Position numbers and translations under genes: made by a program
Notes under the pieces: model-generated
What the model saw: the letters and a program-made list of their open reading frames with translations, nothing else
What the model was told of the DNA's origin: nothing
The model's database searches: none
Shown here: positions 1 through 9,155 of the stretch, one piece after another
How the letters are laid out: each line of letters starts with the position of its first letter
Numbering within the stretch: position 1 is the stretch's first letter
DNA from: Phoronis ovalis
Lineage: Eukaryota; Phoronida; Phoronidae
NCBI GenBank assembly: GCA_028565635.1
Contig: JAOXYB010026213.1
Location: forward strand, 1-15,801
Reading direction: 5' to 3'
DNA: 15,801 nt

Positions 1-2
1 TG

Positions 3-68
3 TGTTCCCATTATACCAGTTTAGCGCGCTTAGCCTGTTTTGGTAGCTAAGCGCGCATAGTGGGAACA
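3..68. repeat. Foldback hairpin, possible MITE or transposon end
   Basis: The outer arms TGTTCCCA (3-10) and TGGGAACA (61-68) are perfect inverted repeats. The inner arms GCGCGCTTAGC (24-34) and GCTAAGCGCGC (46-56) are also perfect and flank an 11-base loop. The left side carries about nine extra bases between its outer and inner arms, so the stem has a bulge. The GC-rich core stands out from the AT-rich surroundings. A short foldback mobile element or the terminus of a larger one is likely. It sits at the window edge, so target-site duplications cannot be checked properly. Confidence 0.6.
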
Positions 69-737
69 GGCCTTTAGACACACGACTATATAATTAGCCA
101 TCTGTAAATCAAAATAGTAGATGTAGATAGCTATACTAGATCAATTTTATGAAAATTAAAGTGCGTTTTACAATAGATTCACAAAATGTCACATCTGTAA
201 TCCGTATTTAGCATATGTATATGTAAGCATGTATTATTTTGTCATATTGCTATTAAAGGTATTTAAGCACTCCAGATAACACTACCATTTTCGCAGTATT
301 ATTTGTAACAAATTTGAAATATGGAAATATGAACTACTTTTCCAAAATTTGATAAATCTTTAATCAGGCTTTTAAAAATATTATGTTAAGAAATCATTTG
401 ATGTTTTTAAAGGTTTGCTATGTATTGTTTCACTTTTAATTAATATTATTCATTGTAACATATTTCACTAAGTATAAATGGACAAAGACAAAGAAAGCAA
501 TTATTAACAATACTAAATATAACTAAAGATAGAACCTCCTTATAGACTATACAGGCTATGCTTACGTTTTCAGTGGTCAGTATTTGAGTTTTACTGCAAT
601 GGCTTTAGGTTTGTCGGTGAAATAGCTTTTGGATGCACCATATTTCAGTGCATTTGAATTGGTGATGGAATCCTTGTTTGAAGCATACTTAAGTTTTTTT
701 CAAAGTATTACAGACTGTTTTCTGTGGTTTTTTCTAG
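69..737 (+). other. Intron upstream of exon A
   Basis: No convincing coding sequence is seen. The open frame running into exon A from 629 is intronic read-through with no ATG-initiated conserved part. The last bases (about 718-737) form the pyrimidine-rich tract and TAG acceptor of exon A. If the array extends to the left, this stretch would also hold the 3' UTR of the previous exon, but no AATAAA is visible here. Confidence 0.6.
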
Positions 738-1021
738 TGCCTTTACATTCTTGTGCTGCCTGTGGGAAAATTTTTAACTCGCAACCCGAATTAGCAGCAC
801 ATATGACAACACATGCTCAGATTGGAACTATGTACCAATGTGGAATTTGCGGAAAAACATTCACAAAGAAGGATAGTTTTAATAAGCATCAGCCGACACA
901 TATGAATAAAGAATTCAGTCCATTTAGTTGCCAGTTCTGCGGCGAGAAATCCACCAGGAAATCAAATATGTTACAGCATGAAAGACGTTGTAAACTAAAT
1001 CCAAATAAACTTAATTATTGA
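738..1021 (+). CDS. Alternative terminal exon A: three-finger C2H2/C2HC domain
   Basis: This exon encodes the carboxy end of a probable zinc-finger transcription factor. The acceptor is TTTTTTCTAG ending at 737. The exon opens with the last two bases of a split codon (phase 1), then 93 codons and TGA. Finger 1 uses C5, C8, H21, H25; finger 2 uses C34, C37, H50, H54; finger 3 uses C64, C67, H80, C84, so it is C2HC. Predicted DNA-contact residues (-1,2,3,6) are S,P,E,A; K,D,S,K; R,S,N,Q. The linker between fingers 2 and 3 is MNKEFSPFS, nine residues instead of the usual seven. Finger 3 has Ser where the core Phe normally sits. Fingers and acceptor are clear. Use as an alternative terminal exon is inferred from the array. 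The closest neighbour in start and finger 2 is exon B (both begin TGCC and have KKDSF in finger 2). Confidence 0.9.
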
Positions 1022-1906
1022 TTGCATGTTTTGAGTTGAACAACTCGGCTGAGGCTGTGCTCACAATCAATGCTATATCGTATGATCTTGATAAATGCAT
1101 CAGCGTGGGGAAGCAGAATAATTATTTTAAAAAATAACATAAAATTTAGTGATATTCAAAAACTGGAGCTCTAGTCTGATGTACTGCTTCAGTACTCCAG
1201 GAGAGTAATTGCCTTCTTTTGAGGTGGTTTTCAGCCAAAACTCAAAAGAATTCTACCATTTTTAGTGACACTGTTAAACGGTGTTTATTAGTGAAGAAAT
1301 AATTGATTATTTTGTAGGTTATATTTGTAGTTTAATCGGAGTTGATGAATAAGACCCTGCTTAAAATAAACTTAATATTCTTATACTATTCAAAGACATA
1401 TCATGTATGTAAGATGTTCAAATGTTCAATACAGTTTACTAAAATTTGTTACTAATAGAATGGGCTGCAGTAATTATTTTTATATGATTCCTAGCTAGAA
1501 GTCTCAATAAACATTTAAAATAATATAATGCTCTGAAATAGCTGATATGAAAGTCATGCTGATAGTCCGAGTTTAGACCCTTGTTGTTTTTAGTTGTTTT
1601 TTTTCTAGATAAATACTGGCAAATGAAGTTTTTGTATTGTTCACTGTCCCCACCTGCAAGTTTTATGTAATATGTCTGATAGTGATAATGTAAATACTTT
1701 TAAAACAACTTTTAAACTTTTGTAAATTAATTAAAATATCATAAGTAGATTAATAATGTTCCAGCTGTTAGGTAATGTTAAGAACATCAGTGTTGTTAGA
1801 CATGTTCTACTCTTTTCCTGTTAGCTATGAGAATACTTTTTTGCACACACTTTAGCTTTTTCACAAATAAAAGAGTCAAAAGATTTGATTACTTATTTCT
1901 TTCTAG
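1022..1906 (+). other. 3' UTR of exon A and intron before exon B
   Basis: No further gene is seen. Two AATAAA signals (1365-1370 and 1506-1511) fit polyadenylation of an exon-A transcript. The end of the stretch holds the CTTATTTCTTTCTAG acceptor of exon B. Confidence 0.55.
1365..1370 (+). promoter_or_regulatory. Candidate polyadenylation signal for exon A
   Basis: AATAAA lies about 345 bases after the exon A stop. A second AATAAA is at 1506-1511. In this AT-rich DNA some hexamers will occur by chance, so only the position after a terminal exon supports it. Confidence 0.4.
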
Positions 1907-2220
1907 TGCCACCATCGCCACAACCTAATTGCTCTGTTTGTGGGCAGATATTTAAGTCTCACCAAGAATTGACTAGTCACATGACTGAACATGTTCAGGT
2001 CGCTACAACATTCCAGTGCCTGATATGTGGAAAAGCATTTAGAAAAAAGGATAGTTTTGTTAAACATCAGGCTTCTCACATTGATTTGAGATTCAGTCCC
2101 TTCAAGTGCCGGTATTGTAGCAAGCCATCATCAAGAAAGGAGAATAAAAAGGCACATGAGATCAAATGCAAAGCAAATCCCAACCGTCTGTTGTCGCACC
2201 AAAAAGAAAGTACATCATAA
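1907..2220 (+). CDS. Alternative terminal exon B: three-finger C2H2/C2HC domain
   Basis: The acceptor TTTCTTTCTAG ends at 1906 and the exon starts in phase 1, giving 103 codons and TAA. Finger ligands are C8, C11, H24, H28; C37, C40, H53, H57; C67, C70, H83, C87. Predicted contacts are S,Q,E,S; K,D,S,K; R,E,N,A, so finger 2 has the same contact set as exon A. The finger 2-3 linker is IDLRFSPFK. Finger 3 (from residue 67) lacks both hydrophobic core residues, with Ser in place of Phe and Lys in place of Leu, although all four zinc ligands remain. It may fold weakly or contribute mainly basic charge. A 16-residue polar tail follows the last Cys, the longest tail of the set. Exon B is probably a duplicate of exon A or of a common ancestor. 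Confidence 0.9.
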
Positions 2221-2424
2221 ACTTGCGACTCTGTGCGTAATACTCGCGATCGAGTCTGCACATTAATGTAAGAAGAAGACTCGAGAAAGATTGATGAGAT
2301 TTTCGGGGTGCTTGCTGTGGCTTTATCTGAATATTGCAGTTTAAAGTGACTTGATGCAGGAGATTTATCCAAGAACTGTATAGTGAAGCTGATGGTGATA
2401 AAGTGTTTACTTTGTTTTTTCCAG

Positions 2425-2626
2425 CTTTGGATATTTCTCAACCCACTTGTACAGCATGTGGGAAAGACTTTAACTTCCAATAACTTGGAACGAACTATCA
2501 GTGTGTGATCTGTAAAAATCCTTTTGAAAGGGACAATTATACAAAGCATACCCCTCCCATATGGATAAATGATTTGGTCCAAAAGAGCATGCAAAAAGCC
2601 ATGAACATTTTTTAAAACTTGATCCA
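2425..2626 (+). pseudogene. Decayed zinc-finger terminal exon between B and C
   Basis: A good acceptor (TTTGTTTTTTCCAG, ending 2424) is followed in phase 1 by 18 codons containing CTACGKDF, the start of a finger 1, and then a TAA at 2481-2483. The rest of finger 1, including both His, is missing; about 33 bases appear deleted relative to exon A. In the same frame, from 2496, YQCVICKN and a Lys-His mark finger 2. One base is lost between its two His codons (2547-2560). The shifted frame reads HMDK, then TGA at 2570-2572 where an Arg codon is expected, then F-G-P, matching the family linker. Finger 3 is mostly gone; HEHFLKLDP (2600-2626) recalls the H-E-x-x-C tail with the Cys codon lost. A stop, a frameshift and deletions together show a dead copy. 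The acceptor could still splice, giving a very short tail. Confidence 0.85.
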
Positions 2627-3466
2627 CCTTGTGGTGCCAATTTGAAATGCTTTGGGGAAAATTAATGCACAAACTTGGACGCATATGTTTATGTAGATCA
2701 GATTGTCGCAAGAAAGTTCTTCAGTTGTTCGCCATTACTGTATCCGAATTATATTCTCCCCTACTTGGTGTGCATCTTAGTTTCTTAGTTTAAATATTTT
2801 AACAAAACTTTAGGCAGGAGACTAAAGTGCATGATATTCAGTTGTTATCCTTGATGTGTTTACATCTAGCAACTGCTGGCTTTCTGTTCATTCTGAGTAG
2901 ATGTCTTGTATTAATTTCATCATGACACTGCAGATATGGTAGTTTATATCGCTATTTACCTTTTTTTCCAAATGAGCAGATAATTTGTCATTTTAAAATG
3001 TGTATGTTCTAGTATTTTGAGATGATTTATTAGATAAGACAGATTTAAAGTTCTGTGTTTTTAAATATTTTCCTAGATGATTTATTAGATAAGACAGGCT
3101 TAAATTTCTGTGTTTTAAAATATTTTCCTAGCATTGTAGGGTATTAATTAAACAAATAGTTCACTGCTTATTTTGTTCATAAGGATTGCATCAAACAGTT
3201 TTTCATAAGATGTGATTTTGATGAATACTGTCTTCTTTTATATTGGTGAATTAGAAACCTTGTTTTATGATCGCTGTTGTTGTGCTTAGGTGGATATAAC
3301 ACTAATAACTCTCACATGTTCATTCTGCCACGTATTTCATTCTTTTCCAGCTTACTGCTTGTATTTAACAAGGAAATATTACAACTCATACTTCAGCACA
3401 TATTAATTGATCATTTCCAAAGCAGGATTTTCCTTATGTATCATGAATCATAATCCTGTCTTTCAG
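2627..3466 (+). other. Intergenic/intron stretch before exon C
   Basis: No coding exon is visible. The stretch holds a 55-bp tandem duplication (3022-3131, listed separately) and one ATTAAA at 3147-3152. No AATAAA is found between the exon B stop and exon C, so B would depend on a variant signal. The end holds the acceptor CCTGTCTTTCAG of exon C. Confidence 0.5.
3022..3131. repeat. Tandem duplication, 2 x 55 bp
   Basis: The two units, 3022-3076 and 3077-3131, abut exactly and differ at four positions. Each ends in TTTTCCTAG, which looks like a splice acceptor, but no finger coding follows either copy. A recent local duplication inside an intron is the simplest reading. Confidence 0.9.
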
Positions 3467-3768
3467 ACATGAGCTTCACAGATAGCCATGGTGTTCATCA
3501 GACATGCAGCATATGTGGGGTAGTCCTCATTTCGTATCAAAGTCTATCAGAACACATGAAGAGTCACATTGAGGAGTCGTTATTGTACACCTGTCCCATT
3601 TGCAAGAAGGCGTTCAAAAAGAAAGCTGCTTTGCTCAGTCATCAAAAATCTGTTCATATGGATAAACGATTTAGTCCATTTCGCTGTCAATTCTGTGATA
3701 GAGCATTTGGAAGGAAAGATTACTTGCAAAAGCATGAATATTCTTGTAAAGCAATACCTAAGTTTTAA
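3467..3768 (+). CDS. Alternative terminal exon C: three-finger C2H2/C2HC domain
   Basis: The acceptor CCTGTCTTTCAG ends at 3466; the exon begins AC then ATG in phase 1, with 99 codons and TAA. The ATG at 3469 is the first full codon and is probably just an internal Met, since all sister exons lack it. Ligands are C13, C16, H29, H33; C42, C45, H58, H63; C73, C76, H89, C93. Finger 2 ends H-x4-H, one residue longer than in every other copy. Predicted contacts are S,Q,S,E; K,A,A,S; R,D,Y,K. The finger 2-3 linker is MDKRFSPFR, close to the array consensus and nearly identical to those of exons I and J. Finger 3 keeps a normal Phe/Leu core. The tail after the last Cys is only six residues. Confidence 0.9.
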
Positions 3769-4452
3769 ATCTATAACTATTGTCATGAAGTGACTGTGAT
3801 TAATTTGTGAAAGTATGTTTTCTATGCAGATAAACTAAATACAGTCCATGCCATATACTTATAATTATCTTACTAAAACAAAAATTAAGTAGTAAAGTTT
3901 AAGTAGGAATCACCACTGATTATCAATTCTTTGATAATACTTAATTTATTTTGTTAAGGGTTTATTACATAGATATTAAAATTGAAACTTTCATTTAATA
4001 ATGACTGGAATAATTTGTATGTAAACTTAGTTGTACTTGTTTTGTACATTCTTAACTGGGTGCAGTTGCACTCTAGAAGTATGCTTATGTTATAGGTGGA
4101 TAATTATATAAGACCTTTTATTTCTATGGTAAGTTGTAGATTCTATAGAAGTGCATATATATACTAAACATTAATAAAAAAATTAATTGCAATTTTACTT
4201 AGACCTAAACATTCAAACCTGAAGCAAAACCACCAATAAAGCATTAATTAATAAAATATGCAGACTGAATAAATAATTGTTAAAAATCAAAATAATTTGT
4301 GTTTGATGATACTGAACTTCACTTTTCTTCGCCTCACGTGCGAATCTATGTCACTTTCCTTATTTATTATTTTCATTGGCACTGATTGGATAAAATTTAC
4401 TATTAGACCTACCCTATACTTGGCTAATATAAGTAATCTTGACATTTTCCAG
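3769..4452 (+). other. 3' UTR of exon C and intron before exon D
   Basis: No gene is seen. A cluster of four AATAAA hexamers (4173-4273) sits in the second half. Short open frames on both strands near 4290-4530 are shadows of exon D or intron without motifs. Confidence 0.55.
4173..4273 (+). promoter_or_regulatory. Cluster of four AATAAA signals after exon C
   Basis: AATAAA occurs at 4173-4178, 4235-4240, 4250-4255 and 4268-4273, after exon C and about 180 bases before the exon D acceptor. This is the densest set in the window and a good candidate for the cleavage region of exon-C transcripts. Confidence 0.5.
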
Positions 4453-4754
4453 CTTCTGTTCTTGGTACAGCTGGACAAATAGGACCAGGATGTGCTACTT
4501 GTGGTGCAACGTTCAAATCTCAACAAGAATTATTAAGCCACATGAAAACCCATCTGCAAACATCCTTGATGTTTGTCTGTAATGTCTGTGGGAAATCTTT
4601 TGCAAAGGAAAAATATCTCCAGAAGCATCAGTTGTGTCACATAGATCCGCAGTTTAGTCCATTTAAATGTCGTTTCTGTGGTAAATCTGACACTAGGAAG
4701 TTTAACCTGAAGAAACATGAGGAATCGTGTGGCAAGAAATACTCAAATAATTAA
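4453..4754 (+). CDS. Alternative terminal exon D: three-finger C2H2/C2HC domain
   Basis: The acceptor TTGACATTTTCCAG ends at 4452; the phase-1 exon has 99 codons and TAA. The full exon starts well before the ATG at 4542, which lies inside finger 1. Ligands are C13, C16, H29, H33; C42, C45, H58, H62; C72, C75, H88, C92. Contacts are S,Q,E,S; K,K,Y,K; R,F,N,K. The linker is IDPQFSPFK. Finger 3 has Asp where the core Phe is expected. A second in-phase acceptor, TTCTTGGTACAG ending 4470, would remove six residues (SVLGTA) and keep the same split-codon bases CT. The sequence around the first acceptor (TTTTCCAGCTT) is shared with the decayed exon, which suggests those two are related. Confidence 0.9.
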
Positions 4755-5324
4755 CCATATTCAATCAATGATTAATATTCTTTCACATTTCAAACATGAT
4801 CATTGAATTTATGCAGAAAAGCAAGCTTACACTATGGCGTATGATGTAAACAAGACAATTTTGATCTGTGCTGCAATGCAAGACTGAATATTTCTCTTCT
4901 CAATCAGTTGGGTGCAGCTTAAATCTCTTGTTGATGGACTGTTTATAAGATCTTGAAATGACATTTTATCTGTATAATTATAATATGAGCATGAGCTACA
5001 TTATGTAGGATTCTTGTTAATGATCTTGGTGTGTATTTTGGTGTGTTTGCCATACGTTTAGAAGCAGTGCCAGAAATTTTAATTTGTAGTCATTGAGCTT
5101 AGATTAAACACAATCAAGTTATAGATACATGAATAAAAGTGTTTTAAAAGTATATAATAAAATGTATAAGGATGATCTAATAAAGCACATTTTATCATAT
5201 AACAGTTTTATTATTATTTCTCTTATAAAATACCAAATTATTTTTAAGATGTGATGATTAATAATGCGATTTATTGTGCAATGCTCATGCAACTGTAATA
5301 ATTGTCTTCCTGGTTATTTTGTAG
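4755..5324 (+). other. 3' UTR of exon D and intron before exon E
   Basis: No further gene is seen. Three AATAAA hexamers lie at 5132-5184. The stretch ends in the TGGTTATTTTGTAG acceptor of exon E. Confidence 0.55.
5132..5184 (+). promoter_or_regulatory. Cluster of three AATAAA signals after exon D
   Basis: AATAAA occurs at 5132-5137, 5156-5161 and 5179-5184, about 380-430 bases past the exon D stop and before exon E. It is a likely polyadenylation region for exon-D transcripts. Confidence 0.45.
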
Positions 5325-5665
5325 GGTCATTTCAAAGCTTGAGTACCCTACAAAATATCCAGTTTAGCGTTGGGCAAAAGAATAGTGGACAATGTAATCA
5401 GTGTGGAAAGCAGTTTCCATCTTTTCAAGCTGTCCAAAGACACATGCTAACACATAATGTCGAGGCAACACTAGTTTATGTGTGCAAATTTTGTGGGAAA
5501 TCTTTTAAACACAAGTCAACTTTACTGTCTCACCAGGATACTCATGTGGATAGAAATTATGCTTCCCATTCGTGCCAGTTTTGTGGCAAAAAATTTGTTA
5601 GGAAACATGATAACGCACGTCATGAGCGAACTTGTAAAGAAAACCCCAACCAAACTTATAATTAA
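5325..5665 (+). CDS. Alternative terminal exon E: three-finger C2H2/C2HC domain
   Basis: The acceptor GGTTATTTTGTAG ends at 5324; phase 1, 112 codons, TAA. A 22-residue polar spacer precedes finger 1. Ligands are C23, C26, H39, H43; C53, C56, H69, H73; C83, C86, H99, C103. Contacts are S,Q,A,R; H,S,T,S; R,H,D,R, so finger 2 departs from the Lys at -1 seen in most copies. This is the only exon whose finger 2-3 linker lost the F-S-P-F core (VDRNYASHS). The finger 1-2 linker has nine residues instead of eight. Finger 3 has Phe but Asn in place of the core Leu. It ends KENPNQTYN, similar to the exon A tail, so it probably belongs with the A-D group. The open frame upstream to 5264 is intronic. 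Confidence 0.9.
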
Positions 5666-7520
5666 AACGTGGATTGACTAGCCTAATCTCAAATTTTTGA
5701 GGGCTTACTTAGCTGTTATAACTTAAGAACTCGACAAATTACTTATGAATATTAAGATATGGAATAGGATTTTTGTACATATACAGAATAGGATATTTAT
5801 GCACTTTGTCCACTGATTCGTGATTGATTAATTCAATAATGTCCTTGCTAAAGAGTAATTATTTCAGTTTCATGGTCTGGCATATCTTACCTAGCTTCCA
5901 AGTATGTTCTGTGACATCTTGTAAAAGTACAGTTTGCTTAATAATTAAAGTGACAACTATTGTTTGGCACAACTAATTAATAGTTTATACTTTAGGTTAA
6001 ATTTAAGATAATTAAGTGATAGGCAAAGAAAAGTACATAAGTACACAACGTAAAGATTTTAAGCATGCAATTTATTTTTCTCTAAATATATCTTGTGACA
6101 TGTACAGTTACCATTTTGGGTTAAAACAAAGTTTTTAAAATGTAAAATTCAAAGAATATAAAAAAACCCCCATAAAACCTATGCAGTTGAAACTTTAAAT
6201 TTGCACAAATCATCTTTACATATATAGGTACAAAAAAGCATCTCAGATAGGTGAAATTTTGCTTTGTTTAAAACATGAAATTTCAAAGTTTATGCATCAG
6301 AAAAAATCAAAACAAGTAAACTTTAAAAAATTTGAGACATGGTTTTGTAGCTATATTTATAAAGATCATTTACTTTAACTATATAGTATAAGGGTTTTTG
6401 ACTTGTATTCTTTTGAATTTTAAGTTCGAAAATTTTAACATGATTTTAAAAGTGGCATCCATTCAGGTAATATGACCTATTAAAAAAAAACATAAGTTAC
6501 AGATACAATATTTGCCACCTTTGAGATAACTTATGTAGTTTTTGTGTTGTTGGACAGAAAGCTGTGATTTTACTTAAATCATGATGACTGTCAGTAAATT
6601 TGTGTATTTAGACTGAGTGTTAAAAAAGTGCCTGCATTATTAAGTTGATGTACAATTTTCATACCCATGAAAGAGGGGGTTGATAAGAGAGCAGTACTTG
6701 TTCATGAGCTATTACAATAATTAAAGATTCCTTTTATAAGAGTAGTATTTCTGGTATATTTTTAGGGTAAAATATGTTCTTTTAAGTTTTGTATTGAAGT
6801 TCAGCTTTTAAATTTGAAATAAATTTCTATTTTAAATAACTTTTTAGTAATCATACTGAGACAAAATAACTTAACTGCACAGTTTGCAAAGAAATGCGAC
6901 CATGTGGTAATAGTGGTATGTGGTACTTTATCCTTTATGTGGCTGTTTATGGCATAGCAAATAACGATATCACAGGGTTGCATCTCGTTGCAAACGGTAG
7001 TAATAGGCTATTCGCATGCACACAGTAGCATACCCAAACATTCCAGAATGTCACATTTGGGAATTATCAATGAAGTAACTTTGCAAGCTTGTACAGTTCA
7101 TACACAGAACGCTGTACGCTCCGTCCTATGCATGTACATGTACATATTCTATAATAAAACCAAGCATATTGGGAGGGTTATGGTTCACCAGTGATGCCCT
7201 CAATTGCATGCAAATAGTCTATTGTAATTTTCAAATTTCAACACCAGGGGGATATGCATATCATTCATTGTAATTCAGTTCAGTTTATTCTAAAAGGCCA
7301 CAAGAGATATTACAATTAAATTCACAGTTTCGTGCATTTATACATGATGAAGTTTTCTATTGTTGGCAATAAATTTAGTAATTTTGAAGAAACCAATAAC
7401 TTTAAACCTTTTAAAAGCTAGACTGGCTCCAAAATACTACATTTTCTCGTAATCGCACACTGAGTATTAAACTGCACTGAGAAATGGGCCAATCTGATAT
7501 TCACATTCCATTCTTTGCAG
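5666..7520 (+). other. Long exon-free interval between E and F
   Basis: At 1.85 kb this is about twice the usual interval and separates the A-E group from the F-H group. I see no exon. Possible signals are ATTAAA at 5944-5949 and AATAAA at 6818-6823, 7153-7158 and 7368-7373. An octamer ATGCAAAT is at 7208-7215, with no other support for function. Short open frames (6801-6983 minus, 6988-7194 plus) have no recognisable motif. A heavily decayed finger exon could lie here without being readable by eye. Confidence 0.5.
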
Positions 7521-7870
7521 TCGCATCTCTGCCCATGACTTTCCAGTCTTCAGGCCAGCATTCAAGTCCACAAGTTCACCGAGTACAAGGTGACCATCCT
7601 TGCAAAGCATGCGGACAGAGATTCTATTCACAGCATGACTTATTTGGTCATATGAAGACGCACATCAAAGCAGAAACTGTTTTCACATGTGTTATTTGTA
7701 CGAAAACTTTTACCAAGAAAGCGAATTTACTACAACATCAGGCTTGTCATGTGGATAAATCATTAAGCCCGCACAAATGTCAATACTGCGGAAAAGCATT
7801 TAGTTGGAGAGGAGCAATGATACGGCATGAAAAAAATTGCCCAAGCAATCCTTCTAAAAATCTTGTTTAA
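7521..7870 (+). CDS. Alternative terminal exon F: three-finger C2H2/C2HC domain
   Basis: The acceptor ATTCCATTCTTTGCAG (7505-7520) is identical over 16 bases to that of exon G. Phase 1, 115 codons, TAA. The ATG at 7484 belongs to the intron. A 26-residue spacer precedes finger 1. Ligands are C27, C30, H43, H47; C56, C59, H72, H76; C86, C89, H102, C106. Contacts are S,H,D,G; K,A,N,Q; W,G,A,R. The linker is VDKSLSPHK. Exon F shares GQRF in finger 1 with G and H, and the spacer pattern MT-x-Q-S-x-G with H, placing it in an F/G/H subfamily made by tandem duplication. Finger 3 with Trp at -1 is shared only with G. Confidence 0.9.
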
Positions 7871-8377
7871 ATCACTACTTATTTTTGTTTGTAAGTTAAC
7901 ATTGTTATTATACCTGAAGCGGTGAAGCAAACAACTATAAGGACAACAACAGACAGAAGATTTTGTGGAACGATGTGTTTATAAATTTGATCAAACTATA
8001 GCCAACTAAAATTTTAACACCAACTACGTGTTAATCTCTGAGTGAGGGAAAACTTTAGTTATTCTGCTTTAGTAATTGGATTAAGTCATTTGGATCACAT
8101 GTTAGATTGCGTTGTACAAGCTTATAGTTGTAGAGCTAATATATTGTATATTCTCAGTTAGGTACATTATAGAAGAAGTATGTTTATTATGTAGGGTACT
8201 ATAGATACTTGTGAAACTGGTCTGTGTATAGCTGGTTTGGTGTAAGCAGGTTTAAGGTTTCTTTGATAATTCCAATGGATTGGATAATTTGTAAGATTTG
8301 GAAAAGCTTAGTGAACTATTGCATACAGTGTGTAACTAATTTTAGCAAAAACAGTTAACATACTGTATTTAAATCTA

Positions 8378-8383
8378 AATAAA
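8378..8383 (+). promoter_or_regulatory. Candidate polyadenylation signal for exon F
   Basis: AATAAA lies about 510 bases after the exon F stop, with a second copy at 8530-8535. Support is positional only. Confidence 0.4.
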
Positions 8384-8675
8384 GCTGCTTAATTCTTAAC
8401 TCAAAAATAACTTTTGTGTAACCCATAATTGGGTGCTCTGTTGCATTATAAGATAATGTTCAAGCTGAGTTGGAAATTGTGACAGTAGAATGACAGGACT
8501 AGTAAGCCACATTCTGTATAAATCTTAGAAATAAATGGTGTGAAGAAGGATTTAGAAAAACTACCCGAAACTGTGTTTAAAAAAAATAGGAAATCTGTCT
8601 GGCACAGGCATTTTAAAGATGAATTCCCTTTGTCCTACAATCATACAATCTCTGCATTCAGCATTAACACATATA

Positions 8676-8709
8676 AACACTTCACTGTGTAGAACACTTC
8701 ACTGTGTAT
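8676..8709. repeat. Tandem duplication, 2 x 17 bp
   Basis: AACACTTCACTGTGTAG at 8676-8692 is followed directly by the same unit with a final T at 8693-8709. It is a simple local duplication in the interval before exon G. Confidence 0.85.
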
Positions 8710-8826
8710 ACGTAGGCCTGCAGACCAATTTTGTACATAAAAATTAGCTTAAAGGGTTTTGAAAATCCTTTGCCGTGTTTTCCATTTAAAAATAAATTCA
8801 TAATATAAATATTCCATTCTTTGCAG

Positions 8827-9155
8827 TGCCTGTCTATAAAACATGGCAAACGGCAGAACCGCTACCAACCTCATCAACTGGTGGACATATATGTAACCTG
8901 AATTCCTGTGGGCAACGTTTTGTTAGTCAACGAGCTTTGCTTGCTCATATGACGACACATGTTCCGCCTGAAACTACATTCACTTGCATGATTTGCGCTA
9001 AAAAATTTACGAAGAAAGCATATCTTGTTCAACATCAAGCAACTCACATTGATAAATCTTTGAGCAGTTATAAATGTCAGCATTGTGGAAAAGCATTTAA
9101 TTGGAAAAGAGTGCAGAATCGGCATGAACTTACTTGTCCTAGTAAACCTTACTAG
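8827..9155 (+). CDS. Alternative terminal exon G: three-finger C2H2/C2HC domain
   Basis: The acceptor ATTCCATTCTTTGCAG occupies 8811-8826; phase 1, 108 codons, TAG. The apparent GTG start at 8826 is an artefact of the acceptor G. Ligands are C22, C27, H40, H44; C53, C56, H69, H73; C83, C86, H99, C103. Finger 1 has four residues between its cysteines (C-NLNS-C), as in exon H, against two in the other eight copies. Contacts are S,R,A,A; K,A,Y,Q; W,R,V,R. The linker is IDKSLSSYK. Finger 3 has Phe but Gln in place of the core Leu. The tail after the last Cys is the shortest (PSKPY). Closest relatives are F and H. Confidence 0.9.

Larger units (their letters stand above)
7871..8826 (+). other. 3' UTR of exon F and intron before exon G
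   Basis: No gene is seen. AATAAA occurs at 8378-8383, 8530-8535 and 8791-8796. A 17-bp unit AACACTTCACTGTGTAG is directly repeated at 8676-8692 and 8693-8709 with one mismatch. The end is the exon G acceptor. Confidence 0.55.

Noticed and set aside
629-737. Amino-terminal extension of exon A, and similar extensions before B, E, F, H, I and J
   Set aside because: They lie upstream of clear acceptors, are not alike between copies, and mostly start at arbitrary codons; I treat them as intron.
2076-2711. 211-codon minus-strand open frame, the longest in the window
   Set aside because: It runs antisense through the end of exon B and the decayed exon, shows no recognisable domain, and the conserved finger coding is on the + strand.
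6887-6960. C-T-V-C-K-E reading on the + strand in the E-F gap, like the start of a finger 1
   Set aside because: No acceptor, no spaced His pair and no following fingers or linker; one C-x2-C is expected by chance.
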